Shown: positions 8,264 through 17,002, counted from the stretch's first letter. The stretch is 64,000 bases of DNA from CAUZIR01 sp034421295 (GCA_034421295.1 DAOUKM010000003.1:197194-261193), one strand, 5' to 3'. The notes: generated by a model from the letters alone, not told the origin. A program made the numbers and translations.

Positions 8264-10105
8264 TCAACCCCGTTTCGTGGCCAATACAGGGCGATCTGGC
8301 TGTCGCCCCACCGCGGAATTCGCCCCGGCCGGTGCATTTTGCACGCCCCAGCCGGCCCGAAGGAGAGATGGCGACGTATCGTCGCCATCCATCCTTCCTA
8401 CAGGACTGTGACGCATCCGGTGGTAGAGCGAGTCCCACTGGTAGGCGCTCAGCTCGGCCAAAGCCAGTCGCGTGGACTCCGGTTGCCACAGCGGCCGCCA
8501 TGACTTTCCGAGTATCCCTGTGGTGGACAGAGCGGGCGTGCAGGACATCAGTATGGGCAGCGACATCCGTTTCATCCGGGCGGCGGTGCGCATGTAGGTC
8601 TCCTCCACCTCCTCGGTGTCAACGACGAACAGTGTGACGGGGAACGGGGGCAGGTCTTCCTCCGGTGCCGGCGACCAGTAGTAGCTCTCATAGGGATCCA
8701 GGCGGGCAAGGACTCCCTTGGGGTGACGGGCGCGAAGTTCGTACTCAAGGTAGAACGGGATGTGGATGCCGCCGGTGATCACCTTCCCCACGGCGTCGGG
8801 AGCGATGGACGACTCCCCCCGGCGGCAGGCACGGTCGGACCTGGCGGTGGGGACGGACCACAGCAGCTGGGAGCCTGGATTAATCCTGCACTCGGCGCCC
8901 AGCTTCGAAAGGAACCACGTGATTCCGTCTGCGTGCTTCGCCTGCCGGGCCCATGTCTCGATCCGGTGGCCCACGTGACGACGGCGTCCATGTTTGTCGG
9001 TGGTGAGCGCCGTGCTCCAGATGCCCCGCGTAGTCGGAAGCTGGGCGCGGTCCCTGTGAGTGATGTATCGAATGCCCTCTTCGGACAGCGTGTAGCGGGT
9101 GCCGCCCCGCTTGCCTCGTCGCTCGACAAGGCCGCAAGTATTCACGAGGCTGTGCATCATCTGGCTGACCCGTCCCTCGGAGACTCCCAGCCAGCGTACG
9201 AGGTGCGCTCGGGGGATCATCGGGTGGTCGGTGATGAGATCGAGCGTCCGCTTCTCCGATGGGCTGATGCCGAAGGTGGGTGCGGCCTGCACCATGCGCT
9301 CCGGACGGGGTATCGATGCCCGCTTGCGCTGTGGTGACTCGGTGCGAAGCCATTCCGCGGGGCTGCCGTGAGAGCTGACAGTCTCCAGCGAGCGGTACGA
9401 GAGCCCTAACAACCACGTTGGTTCACACCAGAGGGGAAGGTCCCGCCTTTCGAGGGCGTCCCTGGACTCAACCGCAACGAATGTGTCTTCCATCCGGCGG
9501 TCTATGCAGAACCTCGCCGTCTGCCGCAGCTCCCAGGCGCTGGGAGTCAGGATCAGCGTCGCGTCGGGACGGGTCTCGTAATCGTACTTCGCTATGGTCC
9601 TCAGCCGGTCGTAGAGGGAGCGTCGCCGTAGGGCCAGACCCTGGCGGACCACGCCGAAGCTGCGGCCGTCGTCGAGGGTGATGGTGGCGTCGAAGCGCCC
9701 CCTGCGATGGAACTCGACGTGTGAACGGATTCCATCGATGGCTTGGGACAGTGCCGCGGCGAGGCGATAGACGGACGCCACCGCGTCCATCCGGCGGATG
9801 AGCAGCGCGAGCCACTCCCGGGACATGGGGTAGGCTCTTACGAATTCCGAGGGCGTATCGAGACCGAGAGCTGCAGTGGCCTCGCCGATGCCCTTTGCAG
9901 TCAGGAAGTAACGCTTACTCGATGGCAGGTAGGCGGTGCCGTGGCTCGCCCTCCCGGCGATGCCGTCGGCCAGCAGGCAGGTCAGCCGCCGGTGGACCGT
10001 CGTGTGAGGCTCCCCCAAGATGCCCGCCAGCTCCGCCGAATCGACGAAGGGCATCTGGCCGAGGGAGTCGAGGAGTTGTCGTTCGGAGAATGGCACGCAA
10101 AGCAC
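8264..10105 (-). CDS. Replication-relaxation-like protein with two winged-helix domains
   Basis: This is a 613-residue protein with a GTG start at 10105, or at 10096. The first winged helix lies at about 5-75 (DSAELAGILGEPHTTVHRRL). A second lies at about 280-345 (RAHLVRWLGVSEGRVSQMM). The C-terminal part contains FYLEYELRARHPKGVLARL near residues 455-475, a pattern seen in replication-relaxation (RRXRR/MobC-like) proteins of mobile elements. Such proteins are tied to plasmid or ICE replication and transfer. A truncated relative lies at 17974-18415, and the two share an upstream motif, so the gene was duplicated within the region. Assignment to the family is moderate; the two-HTH layout is clear. 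Confidence 0.62.
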   Translation of the reverse strand: MLCVPFSERQLLDSLGQMPFVDSAELAGILGEPHTTVHRRLTCLLADGIAGRASHGTAYLPSSKRYFLTAKGIGEATAALGLDTPSEFVRAYPMSREWLALLIRRMDAVASVYRLAAALSQAIDGIRSHVEFHRRGRFDATITLDDGRSFGVVRQGLALRRRSLYDRLRTIAKYDYETRPDATLILTPSAWELRQTARFCIDRRMEDTFVAVESRDALERRDLPLWCEPTWLLGLSYRSLETVSSHGSPAEWLRTESPQRKRASIPRPERMVQAAPTFGISPSEKRTLDLITDHPMIPRAHLVRWLGVSEGRVSQMMHSLVNTCGLVERRGKRGGTRYTLSEEGIRYITHRDRAQLPTTRGIWSTALTTDKHGRRRHVGHRIETWARQAKHADGITWFLSKLGAECRINPGSQLLWSVPTARSDRACRRGESSIAPDAVGKVITGGIHIPFYLEYELRARHPKGVLARLDPYESYYWSPAPEEDLPPFPVTLFVVDTEEVEETYMRTAARMKRMSLPILMSCTPALSTTGILGKSWRPLWQPESTRLALAELSAYQWDSLYHRMRHSPVGRMDGDDTSPSLLRAGWGVQNAPAGANSAVGRQPDRPVLATKRG

Positions 10106-10113
10106 GCAAAGAG

Positions 10114-10130
10114 TGTATCAGAACATATGT
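10114..10130. promoter_or_regulatory. Conserved motif upstream of both relaxation-like copies
   Basis: The 17 bases TGTATCAGAACATATGT lie just upstream of the 10105 start. A copy at 18419-18435, TGTGTCAGAACGTATGT, lies in the same place before the truncated paralogue. They match at 15 of 17 positions although the flanks differ more, which suggests a retained promoter or operator. Confidence 0.45.
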
Positions 10131-10208
10131 ACGGCCCACGCCACTTCACTCCGACGGGACAGAGCTCCGCACGAGTCATCCATCAGTCTCGGAATCGAAT
10201 TCCAGAGG

Positions 10209-10325
10209 ATGCAGATACTGACCGTCTGGGAGATTCTTGAAGCCAAGCGGTTTCAAACACCGGCGGCACGGGACCGGCTCGAGATTGAAGCGAGCAAACT
10301 TGGTACAGTTGCAGCGGGGACCTGA
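10209..10325 (+). CDS. Small hypothetical protein upstream of a second small ORF
   Basis: An ATG at 10209 opens a 38-residue frame ending at 10325. The start has CCAGAGG directly before it. The peptide is mostly charged helix (VWEILEAKRFQT, then ASKLGT). It ends two bases before the next ATG, which suggests translational coupling. The frame also extends upstream to 10020, but that part runs antisense through the neighbouring gene and reads as shadow. I do not recognise the family. Confidence 0.35.
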   Translation: MQILTVWEILEAKRFQTPAARDRLEIEASKLGTVAAGT

Positions 10326-10327
10326 AC

Positions 10328-10582
10328 ATGGTGGATCGCGTTGTGAGGAATACGTTAGTGCGGGTTGAGACACCCGCAGATTTGGGACATCACCTGGTGA
10401 AATACGTGGAAGAGCCAGACGAAGAGGATAAGCAGCTTCAAGGTGCGCTAGGGGCAAAGGCCGCCAACACGGCGACCGGTTTCATGCAGCCTCGGATTGT
10501 TCTGCTCGACGCTCAGGGCTACGAGGTACCGTTTCCGGTGACCCTGATTGTAGAGGCGACGTTCACCAATGGTGATCCCTAA
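10328..10582 (+). CDS. Small hypothetical protein
   Basis: This is an 84-residue protein from an ATG at 10328, two bases after the preceding small ORF. Composition is ordinary for a folded acidic protein, with a central EPDEEDKQL and a beta-rich C-terminus (PRIVLLDAQGYEVPFPVTL). No transmembrane segment or known motif is seen. The pair lies divergent from the relaxation-like gene and may share its control region. Confidence 0.48.
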   Translation: MVDRVVRNTLVRVETPADLGHHLVKYVEEPDEEDKQLQGALGAKAANTATGFMQPRIVLLDAQGYEVPFPVTLIVEATFTNGDP

Positions 10583-11280
10583 TCCCCTAGCTACTCAATC
10601 GGACTGTTTCTTTCTAAGTACTCCAGTGACCGTAAACACGAAGCCGTTGACCAAGAAGAGCTTCAGGTAGACGGGTCCGCAGAGTTACATTCCGAAACAA
10701 ATTCCTAAGGCTTCAGCTTGAGATTCGATCAATTGCTCGGGGCAGCGGGAGAGCTTTCCGGATAGATGGTAACAATGTGACGCCAGCAAGGGGATCACAC
10801 CATACTTGAGGATGCTGTCGATCGCTAGGAACTATGTACCAGCCGTCGCCCGAGTCATTGCGCCACCGTGGGACCGATAGGGCTGGAAGCATTGGGGCAC
10901 CCAGTGTTCCCTATCGCCACCAAACCGATCGCGTTGGCCACCCGTTCGGCTCAGCAATAGGCCGGACGGGTACTCCACTTTCCTGGGAGGTAACGTATTC
11001 AATCTGACGTACATGTCTACGGCATCAAATGGGTCCCCTTGGAAGGGAAGTCGTCTGGCTCAGGCCTACCAGACGGGCAGCTTGACGACCTCCCCCTGTG
11101 ACGTCACAGGCGCAATGTCGACATTTGGCCAATCCCGTGTCACGTCAAAGCGTGCAAGCCGGGCGGATGAGCCATTCAGCTCCGTCCTCCATGAGTGTTT
11201 TCACTTGGGGGGATACGGACACGTTAGGACCCTACAGGCTGTTGGAACTCTTGATGTGAAGGACCGCCGGTCCTCACGCG
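10583..11280. other. 698-bp gap with no recognised gene
   Basis: Short frames on both strands here (for example 10832-11014 and 11013-11288) show no family resemblance and no convincing ribosome site. I see no RNA gene or long repeat. It may be decayed DNA or the 3' untranslated end of the CBS-HEPN operon. Confidence 0.5.
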
Positions 11281-12300
11281 CTACATGACCTGCATGCGCC
11301 TCAGGCCGCGAAAGAACCTAGCGATGCCCTCCAGTTTTTCTATGTCTTCCGGTTCCAGACCCTCAGGATCAAAGTGCATAACGTCGTTGCGCCTCTCCCT
11401 CACCCAGTCGATCTGTTTGACAAACTCCCTGCGGTCCAGATCGAGCCCCAAGCGTTCCCAGCGCTCTTGCCGCCCCAGCAACTGGTAGTACCCGCCTAGG
11501 GTCAAGTCTTCGGGCCCAAGTACTGACCGCTCCTGCTCAGTGTCGGGCAGGGCTTCCTGGATCTCTTCGGCCGTGAACTTCCGATGGACGAGACTGCGGA
11601 GGTAGCCCTCTATCTCCCCAATGATGAGAAAAGGGCCGGCGAGCTGAATGAACTGGTGAGTGACATCGCCCCACGTGACGATGCCCGCAATTCGCCTGTC
11701 CGTTGCCCTCACCAGTACGTAGCCGTGTTGCTGCATTATCTCAATGGCGGAGAAGAGCGGGTCTCCAATTCCTACTTCGGGGACATTAGGGTCCATGCAT
11801 TCTCGGACGAGTCCGCATTCTTGACCCAGCGACATTTTGGTTGCGATGGACTTCCAGCTGATGATCCCCTTTACGTCACGCTCGTTCTGCATGACGGGCA
11901 ACTGCGAGAAGTCATTTATGAGCATGAGCGTCGTTGCCGCACCTAGGGCGCTGTTTGGATCGACGGAGGTGGGGACGTGATTCGCCGCATCGATAGCACC
12001 AACCCGCACGGTAGGCTCTATCGGTTCGTCGGAGGAGGTGATGCCCTCAACTGTGTCAGGGTCAAGAGTGATGGAGATAGACTCGTCCACCCAGGTGTGC
12101 TCGAAGTCAGGTACGGTCCGAAGGTCCAATTCGGCCAGCGCATGCCTTATGCGGCTGACCCTGCGACTTCCCCGCCGACGATATCCGAACCAACTCAGCA
12201 GTTCGCGGACAGTCAACTCCTCGGAATCGGGGGCTGATCCGCCTTCGACCTCTCGCTTCATGCGTTCAGACAACGCCCTTAGTCGTTCATAGACATCCAT
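11281..12300 (-). CDS. CBS-domain pair fused to a C-terminal HEPN-like domain (paralogue 1)
   Basis: This protein has 339 residues. The N-terminus (about 28-72) carries ELLSWFGYRRRGSRRV, a small helical unit that looks DNA- or RNA-binding. Residues 100-225 form a Bateman pair of CBS motifs (NDFSQLPVMQNERDVKGIIS, then GYVLVRATDRRIAGIVTWGD). CBS pairs usually sense adenosine nucleotides. The C-terminal 230-335 is helical and ends in RNDVMH, with Arg304 and His309, which matches the R-x4-H motif of HEPN RNases. A ligand-gated RNase is the inferred reading. It is the last gene of a minus-strand operon with two DGQHR genes. The paralogue at 17107-17844 lacks the N-terminal unit. Confidence 0.72.
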   Translation of the reverse strand: MDVYERLRALSERMKREVEGGSAPDSEELTVRELLSWFGYRRRGSRRVSRIRHALAELDLRTVPDFEHTWVDESISITLDPDTVEGITSSDEPIEPTVRVGAIDAANHVPTSVDPNSALGAATTLMLINDFSQLPVMQNERDVKGIISWKSIATKMSLGQECGLVRECMDPNVPEVGIGDPLFSAIEIMQQHGYVLVRATDRRIAGIVTWGDVTHQFIQLAGPFLIIGEIEGYLRSLVHRKFTAEEIQEALPDTEQERSVLGPEDLTLGGYYQLLGRQERWERLGLDLDRREFVKQIDWVRERRNDVMHFDPEGLEPEDIEKLEGIARFFRGLRRMQVM

Positions 12301-12339
12301 AGTGTCCTGACTCTTTCCTCTATGTATGACCTGATTGAA

Positions 12340-12564
12340 TCACTCCTGACTTGGAATCCGGACTAGGCCGCTTGCTTCAAGCAGAGGCGATGCGTCATCG
12401 TCACCCCGCCTCAACCTCCCTACATCTATCACCGAACCGCAATCCTCGTTAGGTGCCGCATGCCCTAATGCCACAACCTGCTCTTCCACATCCTGAGATC
12501 TTGCCAACGGCAGCGTCGTGAGACGGTCAGACGTATCCACACCCACAAGAAGGATCCGGATCAC
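12340..12564 (-). CDS. Small protein coupled to the DGQHR gene
   Basis: The protein has 74 residues from a GTG at 12564 whose GTGA overlaps the stop of the preceding DGQHR gene by four bases. This coupling is the main sign that it is real. The N-terminus is hydrophobic (VIRILLVGVDT) and the rest is acidic. No known motif is seen. It ends 39 bp before the CBS-HEPN gene, so it is likely part of the same transcript. Its size and place would suit an inhibitor or adaptor, but that is speculation. Confidence 0.45.
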   Translation of the reverse strand: MIRILLVGVDTSDRLTTLPLARSQDVEEQVVALGHAAPNEDCGSVIDVGRLRRGDDDASPLLEASGLVRIPSQE

Positions 12565-13757
12565 AAAAGACTGCAGGAAGGATTCGCAGTTCCTTCCGTG
12601 AATGCCTTTGCTTCCTCGATGATGTAATCGATCGCGGTAGCCACTTCCTGTCGTCGAGCGAATAGTGTAGTGCCGTCTGGACTCACCAAGCCAGCATCTA
12701 CCAGTAAGCCGTGTCCACTCCCATGACTTATCGGTGCTCTGCGGATGAATTCAGCCAGAGGCTTCCAAGAGGAATGCTCTCCCATCCACAGGCGGTAGCA
12801 ACCGGCCAGCACTCTAATAAATGCAATGTTGTAGGCGAACGTAGTAAACCGGAGATGCGGGATATCCGAACCATCTATCTCACCAGAAATCAGGCCACTG
12901 TATTCTTCTCTCGCGGCCGGCAAGAACTCGTCTGACCACACGTGGCAGCGTCTGAAAAGTGCATCAAGGTCTAGCATAAGGGAATCATTGAGATCCCGGC
13001 TGACGCGTCTACCATAACCGACATCAAGACTCTTCAAGACCGCTGCTAATTGATTGACAGCTAGAATGTATTGGCTGGAAGAGGCAGTTGAAGAACGCTC
13101 CATCTCCACCTTCCCCTGGAAAAGGCGGCTGTTGTTGGCCAGCCAAACCGCTGCAAGGTTAAAGGCGTCCCGTTGGTCAAATCTCGTTACCGTGTGCCCT
13201 TCTATGCGCTTGTTCTTGGACGCGTCCACGAACATTTGCCGTAGGGTCTTGATGTCATCTTCTGCGTAGAGGACTATTGTCAGTGAGGCTCTAAGCAATG
13301 AGTCGAGTTTATCGGCTCGCTCTTCTCCACTTGCGTTCGTCAATTCAGCGAGAATCTCCTGTATGGCCCGGCGTCGGTGCTGGCCATCGAATATCCTCAT
13401 AGTGTTGGTACGATTCGCACGGATACTCAACTGCCCGAAGTTTGGGCTTACAGGCTCACCTTTTTCATTGGGGTAGGGGTCAAATTCCACTGCGTCTGAC
13501 GCGATGCCGAGCATCAGCGCGCCAAGCAGCCAGTCGTCCTTCTCGTCCAAATACGTTTGGATGTTCTTCGCATGGCTAGGCGTAAGGCGACGGTTGGCAT
13601 CTCTGATTACGCTATCCTCCACGCGCTGAGGCAAAAGCCCGTCGAGCGTCCCCAAATCAAGCGCAAAGTAATAGACGTCCCTGCCTCCCTGACGGAACCT
13701 ATGAGCCGGTGTGCGCAAGCTGTATTGATCGCCTATTGCTGGGATGTTCAGTACCAT
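12561..13757 (-). CDS. DGQHR-domain protein (DndB-like), no HEPN domain
   Basis: From the ATG at 13757 the protein has 398 residues. GGGGAGG seven bases upstream supports this start over one at 13799. Residues 17-370 align along their length with the C-terminal two thirds of the next gene: FRQGGRDVY, LTPSHAKNIQTYL, FDGQHRRRAI and RFDQRDAFN. The DGQHR motif lies at 124-128. The domain is known from DndB, a regulator of DNA phosphorothioation, and DpdB of 7-deazaguanine modification, and resembles the ParB fold. Here no dndACDE or dpd genes are near. It follows its longer paralogue by 62 bp on the same strand and overlaps the small ORF downstream. Confidence 0.83.
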   Translation of the reverse strand: MVLNIPAIGDQYSLRTPAHRFRQGGRDVYYFALDLGTLDGLLPQRVEDSVIRDANRRLTPSHAKNIQTYLDEKDDWLLGALMLGIASDAVEFDPYPNEKGEPVSPNFGQLSIRANRTNTMRIFDGQHRRRAIQEILAELTNASGEERADKLDSLLRASLTIVLYAEDDIKTLRQMFVDASKNKRIEGHTVTRFDQRDAFNLAAVWLANNSRLFQGKVEMERSSTASSSQYILAVNQLAAVLKSLDVGYGRRVSRDLNDSLMLDLDALFRRCHVWSDEFLPAAREEYSGLISGEIDGSDIPHLRFTTFAYNIAFIRVLAGCYRLWMGEHSSWKPLAEFIRRAPISHGSGHGLLVDAGLVSPDGTTLFARRQEVATAIDYIIEEAKAFTEGTANPSCSLL

Positions 13758-13819
13758 TCTTGGCCTCCCCAGTGGGTACAGCGGCCGATGAACGGCCACC
13801 GCCCTGAACCTGTTTGCCT

Positions 13820-15388
13820 CTACTCGCCTTTCGCTAGTCGCACGACATAGTCGATTGCTTCTGTCAACTGAGACAGTTGTCCGGATGGCGAGATACCACC
13901 CGGGGCGACCGCGCCCGCATCCACAAGCAAGGCGCCGGTGTAACTCCTCGGACGGAGTGAGGCGGCCCGAAGGAACGCGGCGAGGCGTTTCCAGTCACCG
14001 CCGTCCTTTATCCATTCGTAGTAGCAGCCGGCAAGAAGTCGAATGACTGTGGCGTTGTACGCCATGGTTCTGGTGCGCTCCTGCGGGATATCGGAGTTGT
14101 CGGTCTCACCTGTTATGAGGCTGTTGTACTCGTGCCGCGCCGCAGGCATGAAATCATCCGACCAGACTAAACACCGCTCGTATAGCGCATCGAGGTCAAG
14201 CATATATTCGTCGTTCCGAATCTTGCTTACGCGACCCTTGTAGCCAACTTCTAGCGTCTTCAACGACATCGCCAACTGGTTGACGGCTACGATGTGCTGG
14301 CTGCTTCTGGCTACAGAAGCCCGTTCCATCTCCACACGTCCGGCAAACAGGTCGCTCTCTTTACCAATCCACAACGCTGCCAAATTGAAAGCATCTGTCT
14401 GGTCGAACCTCGTGACGGTGTTTCGTTCGATTGACCTGGTCTGCGCTGCGTCAGCGAACATCTGGCGCAATGCCTTGATGTCATCTTCGACGTACAGCAT
14501 GATCGGCAGAGAGGCTTCTCTCAGAGACGAGAGTTTCTTGGAATGCCGAGTGCCATGAGAAAGCTCATAGAGTACGTCCTTGATGGCCCGCCGACGGTGC
14601 TGCCCGTCAAACATCTTCATGCTGGCAGCGCCGTCGATGGCGATAGTAAGCTCGCCCACCGAGGTGTAGGCATCAGAGTCGGTATATGGTCGAAAGATTG
14701 CCGCTTCCGCTGAAACCCCCAACAACAACGTTCCCAGTAGCCAATCCTCCCGATCCTCTAGATATTTCTGTATCTTCTTCGCGTGACTAGGTGTAAGCGG
14801 GCGGTTTGCGTCCTTCACCACTCGGTCATCCACCCTGTCAGGCAGTAGTTTGTCGAGGGTCTTGAGGTCTAGTGCGAAAGCGTACACATCTCGTCCCCCC
14901 TGTCGGAACCTGTGGGCGAACGTCCTAAAAGGCATTAACTCGCTGCTGATAGCCTCGACGACTTGGCTCTGGTCGGGCTCATTGATATCTCTGAGCACTC
15001 CAGAGATGTCATTCAGGCGGTCTAAAGTGTATTCCAAGCCGACATCCTGATTCCCTGGATGCGCTGCCCTATTGCGAGCCTCGGTGATCGCGAACAGTAA
15101 GTCTCGAATCTTGCTGCCTGGCTTGAAGGCGTCGCGGAACGTCTCATACCAATAGGCCTTCACAAGTTGAGGGAAGTCATTGATGTCTATCGCCTCTTCG
15201 ACGGTTCGGCCTGCGTTCAGGTTCTGCTCGAACTGGTTGCATTGTTCATCTCGAAGCGCGGACCTTATGTGACCTTCGACCTTCCCTCCATGTACACGCT
15301 TCAGACACCGCACCATGAACGGTCTCATCGCATCGCGATATATGTCCAGCGCGTCAATCAGAGCCCTCTTGTTGGGACGCTTGGCCAT
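13820..15388 (-). CDS. Swt1-type HEPN domain fused to a DGQHR (DndB-like) domain
   Basis: This 522-residue protein has two parts. Residues 8-135 are helical and resemble the Swt1 HEPN group (LDIYRDAMRPFMV, then ITEARNRAAHPG). R105 and H110 give the R-x4-H motif of HEPN RNases. Residues 150-520 are a DGQHR domain, with FRQGGRDVY, the motif DGQHR at 261-265 and RFDQTDAFN, about half identical to the next gene. An AGGAGG seven bases before the ATG makes the start firm. As the first gene of the operon it would set expression of the set; a TATACT-like -10 lies near 15458-15463. A DNA- or nucleotide-sensing DGQHR unit controlling an RNase is my inference. Confidence 0.83.
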   Translation of the reverse strand: MAKRPNKRALIDALDIYRDAMRPFMVRCLKRVHGGKVEGHIRSALRDEQCNQFEQNLNAGRTVEEAIDINDFPQLVKAYWYETFRDAFKPGSKIRDLLFAITEARNRAAHPGNQDVGLEYTLDRLNDISGVLRDINEPDQSQVVEAISSELMPFRTFAHRFRQGGRDVYAFALDLKTLDKLLPDRVDDRVVKDANRPLTPSHAKKIQKYLEDREDWLLGTLLLGVSAEAAIFRPYTDSDAYTSVGELTIAIDGAASMKMFDGQHRRRAIKDVLYELSHGTRHSKKLSSLREASLPIMLYVEDDIKALRQMFADAAQTRSIERNTVTRFDQTDAFNLAALWIGKESDLFAGRVEMERASVARSSQHIVAVNQLAMSLKTLEVGYKGRVSKIRNDEYMLDLDALYERCLVWSDDFMPAARHEYNSLITGETDNSDIPQERTRTMAYNATVIRLLAGCYYEWIKDGGDWKRLAAFLRAASLRPRSYTGALLVDAGAVAPGGISPSGQLSQLTEAIDYVVRLAKGE

Positions 15389-16379
15389 ATGGAGCCTCCT
15401 ATGTGCCGCTCAATTGAGATGGCAGCTACACCTAACTGTAATGGCAAGCCAACAGCTAGTATAAGCGACTAAATAAGAACCTGTCTACTGCATGGCCCGC
15501 AGATTGAAGAGAGTTGATGGTATGGGGCGGAACAGAGGCGGAGTTGTTTCCTAGGTGGAGCGCTGCTCTCGACTCGGCGGCGACGTGCAGGGTAGGCCGA
15601 CAATGAGTTCCCCGAATAATCGGAACGCTTGTCCGTCGGGCCCTTTCGAACCGGATGTGCGGCTTTCACCTCGCCAGCAATTCGCAAGTGGTGTTTGTGG
15701 AAAAGGGACTGCACTCCGCAGAGACTAGCGTAATCAGACTTCAGCTACATGTTGCCGTACGTTACAAGAACGACGAATGGAGGGTCTCCCACGTTCAGGT
15801 AGGGACCCGAGAAATGATTTCGCCGCTGAGGAGGCTTGAGTCGGCCATGGTGGTACTGGAGACTAGAGGTGGCCATTGGTAGCGGCCTTGGAGCCCTAAG
15901 GGTTCCCCGCGATGCCAATCAATCCGCGCGAGGTGCAGGGGGCTCTTACATGGCCACCGGGAAGCTGACCAAGACCTCCTCTCGGGCTCAAGGGCCTTTA
16001 CGAACCATTTCCGACCAAGCCCAGCTGTTTACGCTCCAACCGCTCCGGTTCTGTCCGTTCGGCCTCGATCTGAGTCTGCGTGTCCACGATGATCTGGTCG
16101 AAGGCAGCCTTAGCCTACTCTTTGCACACTTGGTCTGTAGCGATGCTGTCAAGACCGTGGGCGTGCGACGCGTTGGCCTCGGTGGCGTGGCTTCGCCGTT
16201 GGCTGTCTCGTGGCGTGAGGTGGGGTCGAGTGTGCCGAGGCCGGTTACGGAACTGGCAAACCTCTGATGAGAGCGGATGCGGACCCACGGGATGGCGATT
16301 CGTCACGGCCGTGGAGGTGCTGTTCGACACATTGCCATATTTCCCATGCCAGCATTAGAGTAAGGAAAGTGGTGTACTA
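15389..16379. other. About 1 kb without a clear gene
   Basis: Several short frames exist, none with a family match. On the minus strand at about 16000-16330, one frame interrupted by a stop reads a helical segment (AKAAFDQIIVDTQTQIEAER) that looks like a decayed C-terminus of an unknown protein. The part next to 15389 probably holds the promoter of the HEPN-DGQHR operon. Confidence 0.45.
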
Positions 16380-16389
16380 CTTACGTAAG
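16380..16389. promoter_or_regulatory. Palindrome before higBA, possible HigA operator
   Basis: CTTACGTAAG is a perfect 10-bp palindrome eight bases before the TTG start of higB. A further GTAAG and a GTAGTACA-like inverted half lie within 25 bases upstream. HigA-type antitoxins repress their own operon from such sites. Binding is inferred. Confidence 0.5.
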
Positions 16390-16397
16390 ACGCAATA

Positions 16398-16679
16398 TTG
16401 ATACAAGGATTTGGGGATCGGAAGACTGAGCGGTTCTTCACTGGTCAGCCAGTCCGGGACTTCCAGGGCTTCACCGATCAAGCGATTCGGCGTCTGGCGA
16501 TCCTAGACAGTGCGGAATCTCTCCGAGATCTCATGGCCCTCCGAAGCAATCGACTGGAGTCGCTTTCAGGCGACCGATCCGGTGAATACAGCATCAGGAT
16601 AAACCTCCAGTGGCGGATCTGCTTCCGTTGGAGAGACGATGGGCCATACGACGTGGAGATTGTGGACTACCACAGATGA
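16398..16679 (+). CDS. higB: HigB-type toxin (RelE/ParE superfamily)
   Basis: This is a 93-residue protein starting at TTG in MIQGFGDRKTERFFTG, the classic HigB opening. The family's RLAILDSAESLRDL, LSGDRSGEYSIRINLQWRICF segments and terminal VEIVDYH are present. HigB enzymes cut mRNA on the ribosome. The toxin precedes its antitoxin, as is usual for higBA, with an 11-bp gap. The length is normal and no key part looks lost, so the module appears intact. A palindrome lies just upstream. Confidence 0.92.
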   Translation: MIQGFGDRKTERFFTGQPVRDFQGFTDQAIRRLAILDSAESLRDLMALRSNRLESLSGDRSGEYSIRINLQWRICFRWRDDGPYDVEIVDYHR

Positions 16680-16690
16680 GGAGCTAGAAG

Positions 16691-17002
16691 ATGGAGATAA
16701 GCAACGGTATGAGGCCGGTGCATCCGGGAGAGATTCTGGCGGAGGAGTTGGGGGAGCTTGACCTGTCGGCCAACGCGCTCGCCATCGCATTGCGCGTACC
16801 CACCAACCGGATCACGGCGATCCTGAAGGGCCAACGCGGAGTCACCGCCGATACCGCTCTACGCCTATCACGATACTTCGGCACCACCCCCCAGCTGTGG
16901 CTGAACCTTCAGAAGTCCTTTGAGCTGCGGGTGGCGGAGATCGAGTCAGGCAAAGAAATTGCCACCCAGGTGCAACCACGGGAACCAGCGCAGTTCGGTT
17001 GA
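16691..17002 (+). CDS. higA: HigA-type antitoxin (XRE family)
   Basis: This is a 103-residue HTH protein with the diagnostic HPGEILAEELGELDLSANALA and NRITAILKGQRG segments, then TALRLSRYFGTTPQLWLNLQ. It should bind HigB and repress the shared promoter. The ATG at 16691 follows the toxin stop by 11 bp. A CBS-HEPN gene follows 104 bp downstream on the same strand and may be cotranscribed. Confidence 0.93.
   Translation: MEISNGMRPVHPGEILAEELGELDLSANALAIALRVPTNRITAILKGQRGVTADTALRLSRYFGTTPQLWLNLQKSFELRVAEIESGKEIATQVQPREPAQFG

Noticed and set aside
11281..15388. Complete phosphorothioation (dnd) or dpd system around the DGQHR genes
   Set aside because: No cysteine desulfurase, sulfurtransferase, DndC/D/E-like or deazaguanine-modification gene is seen on either side.
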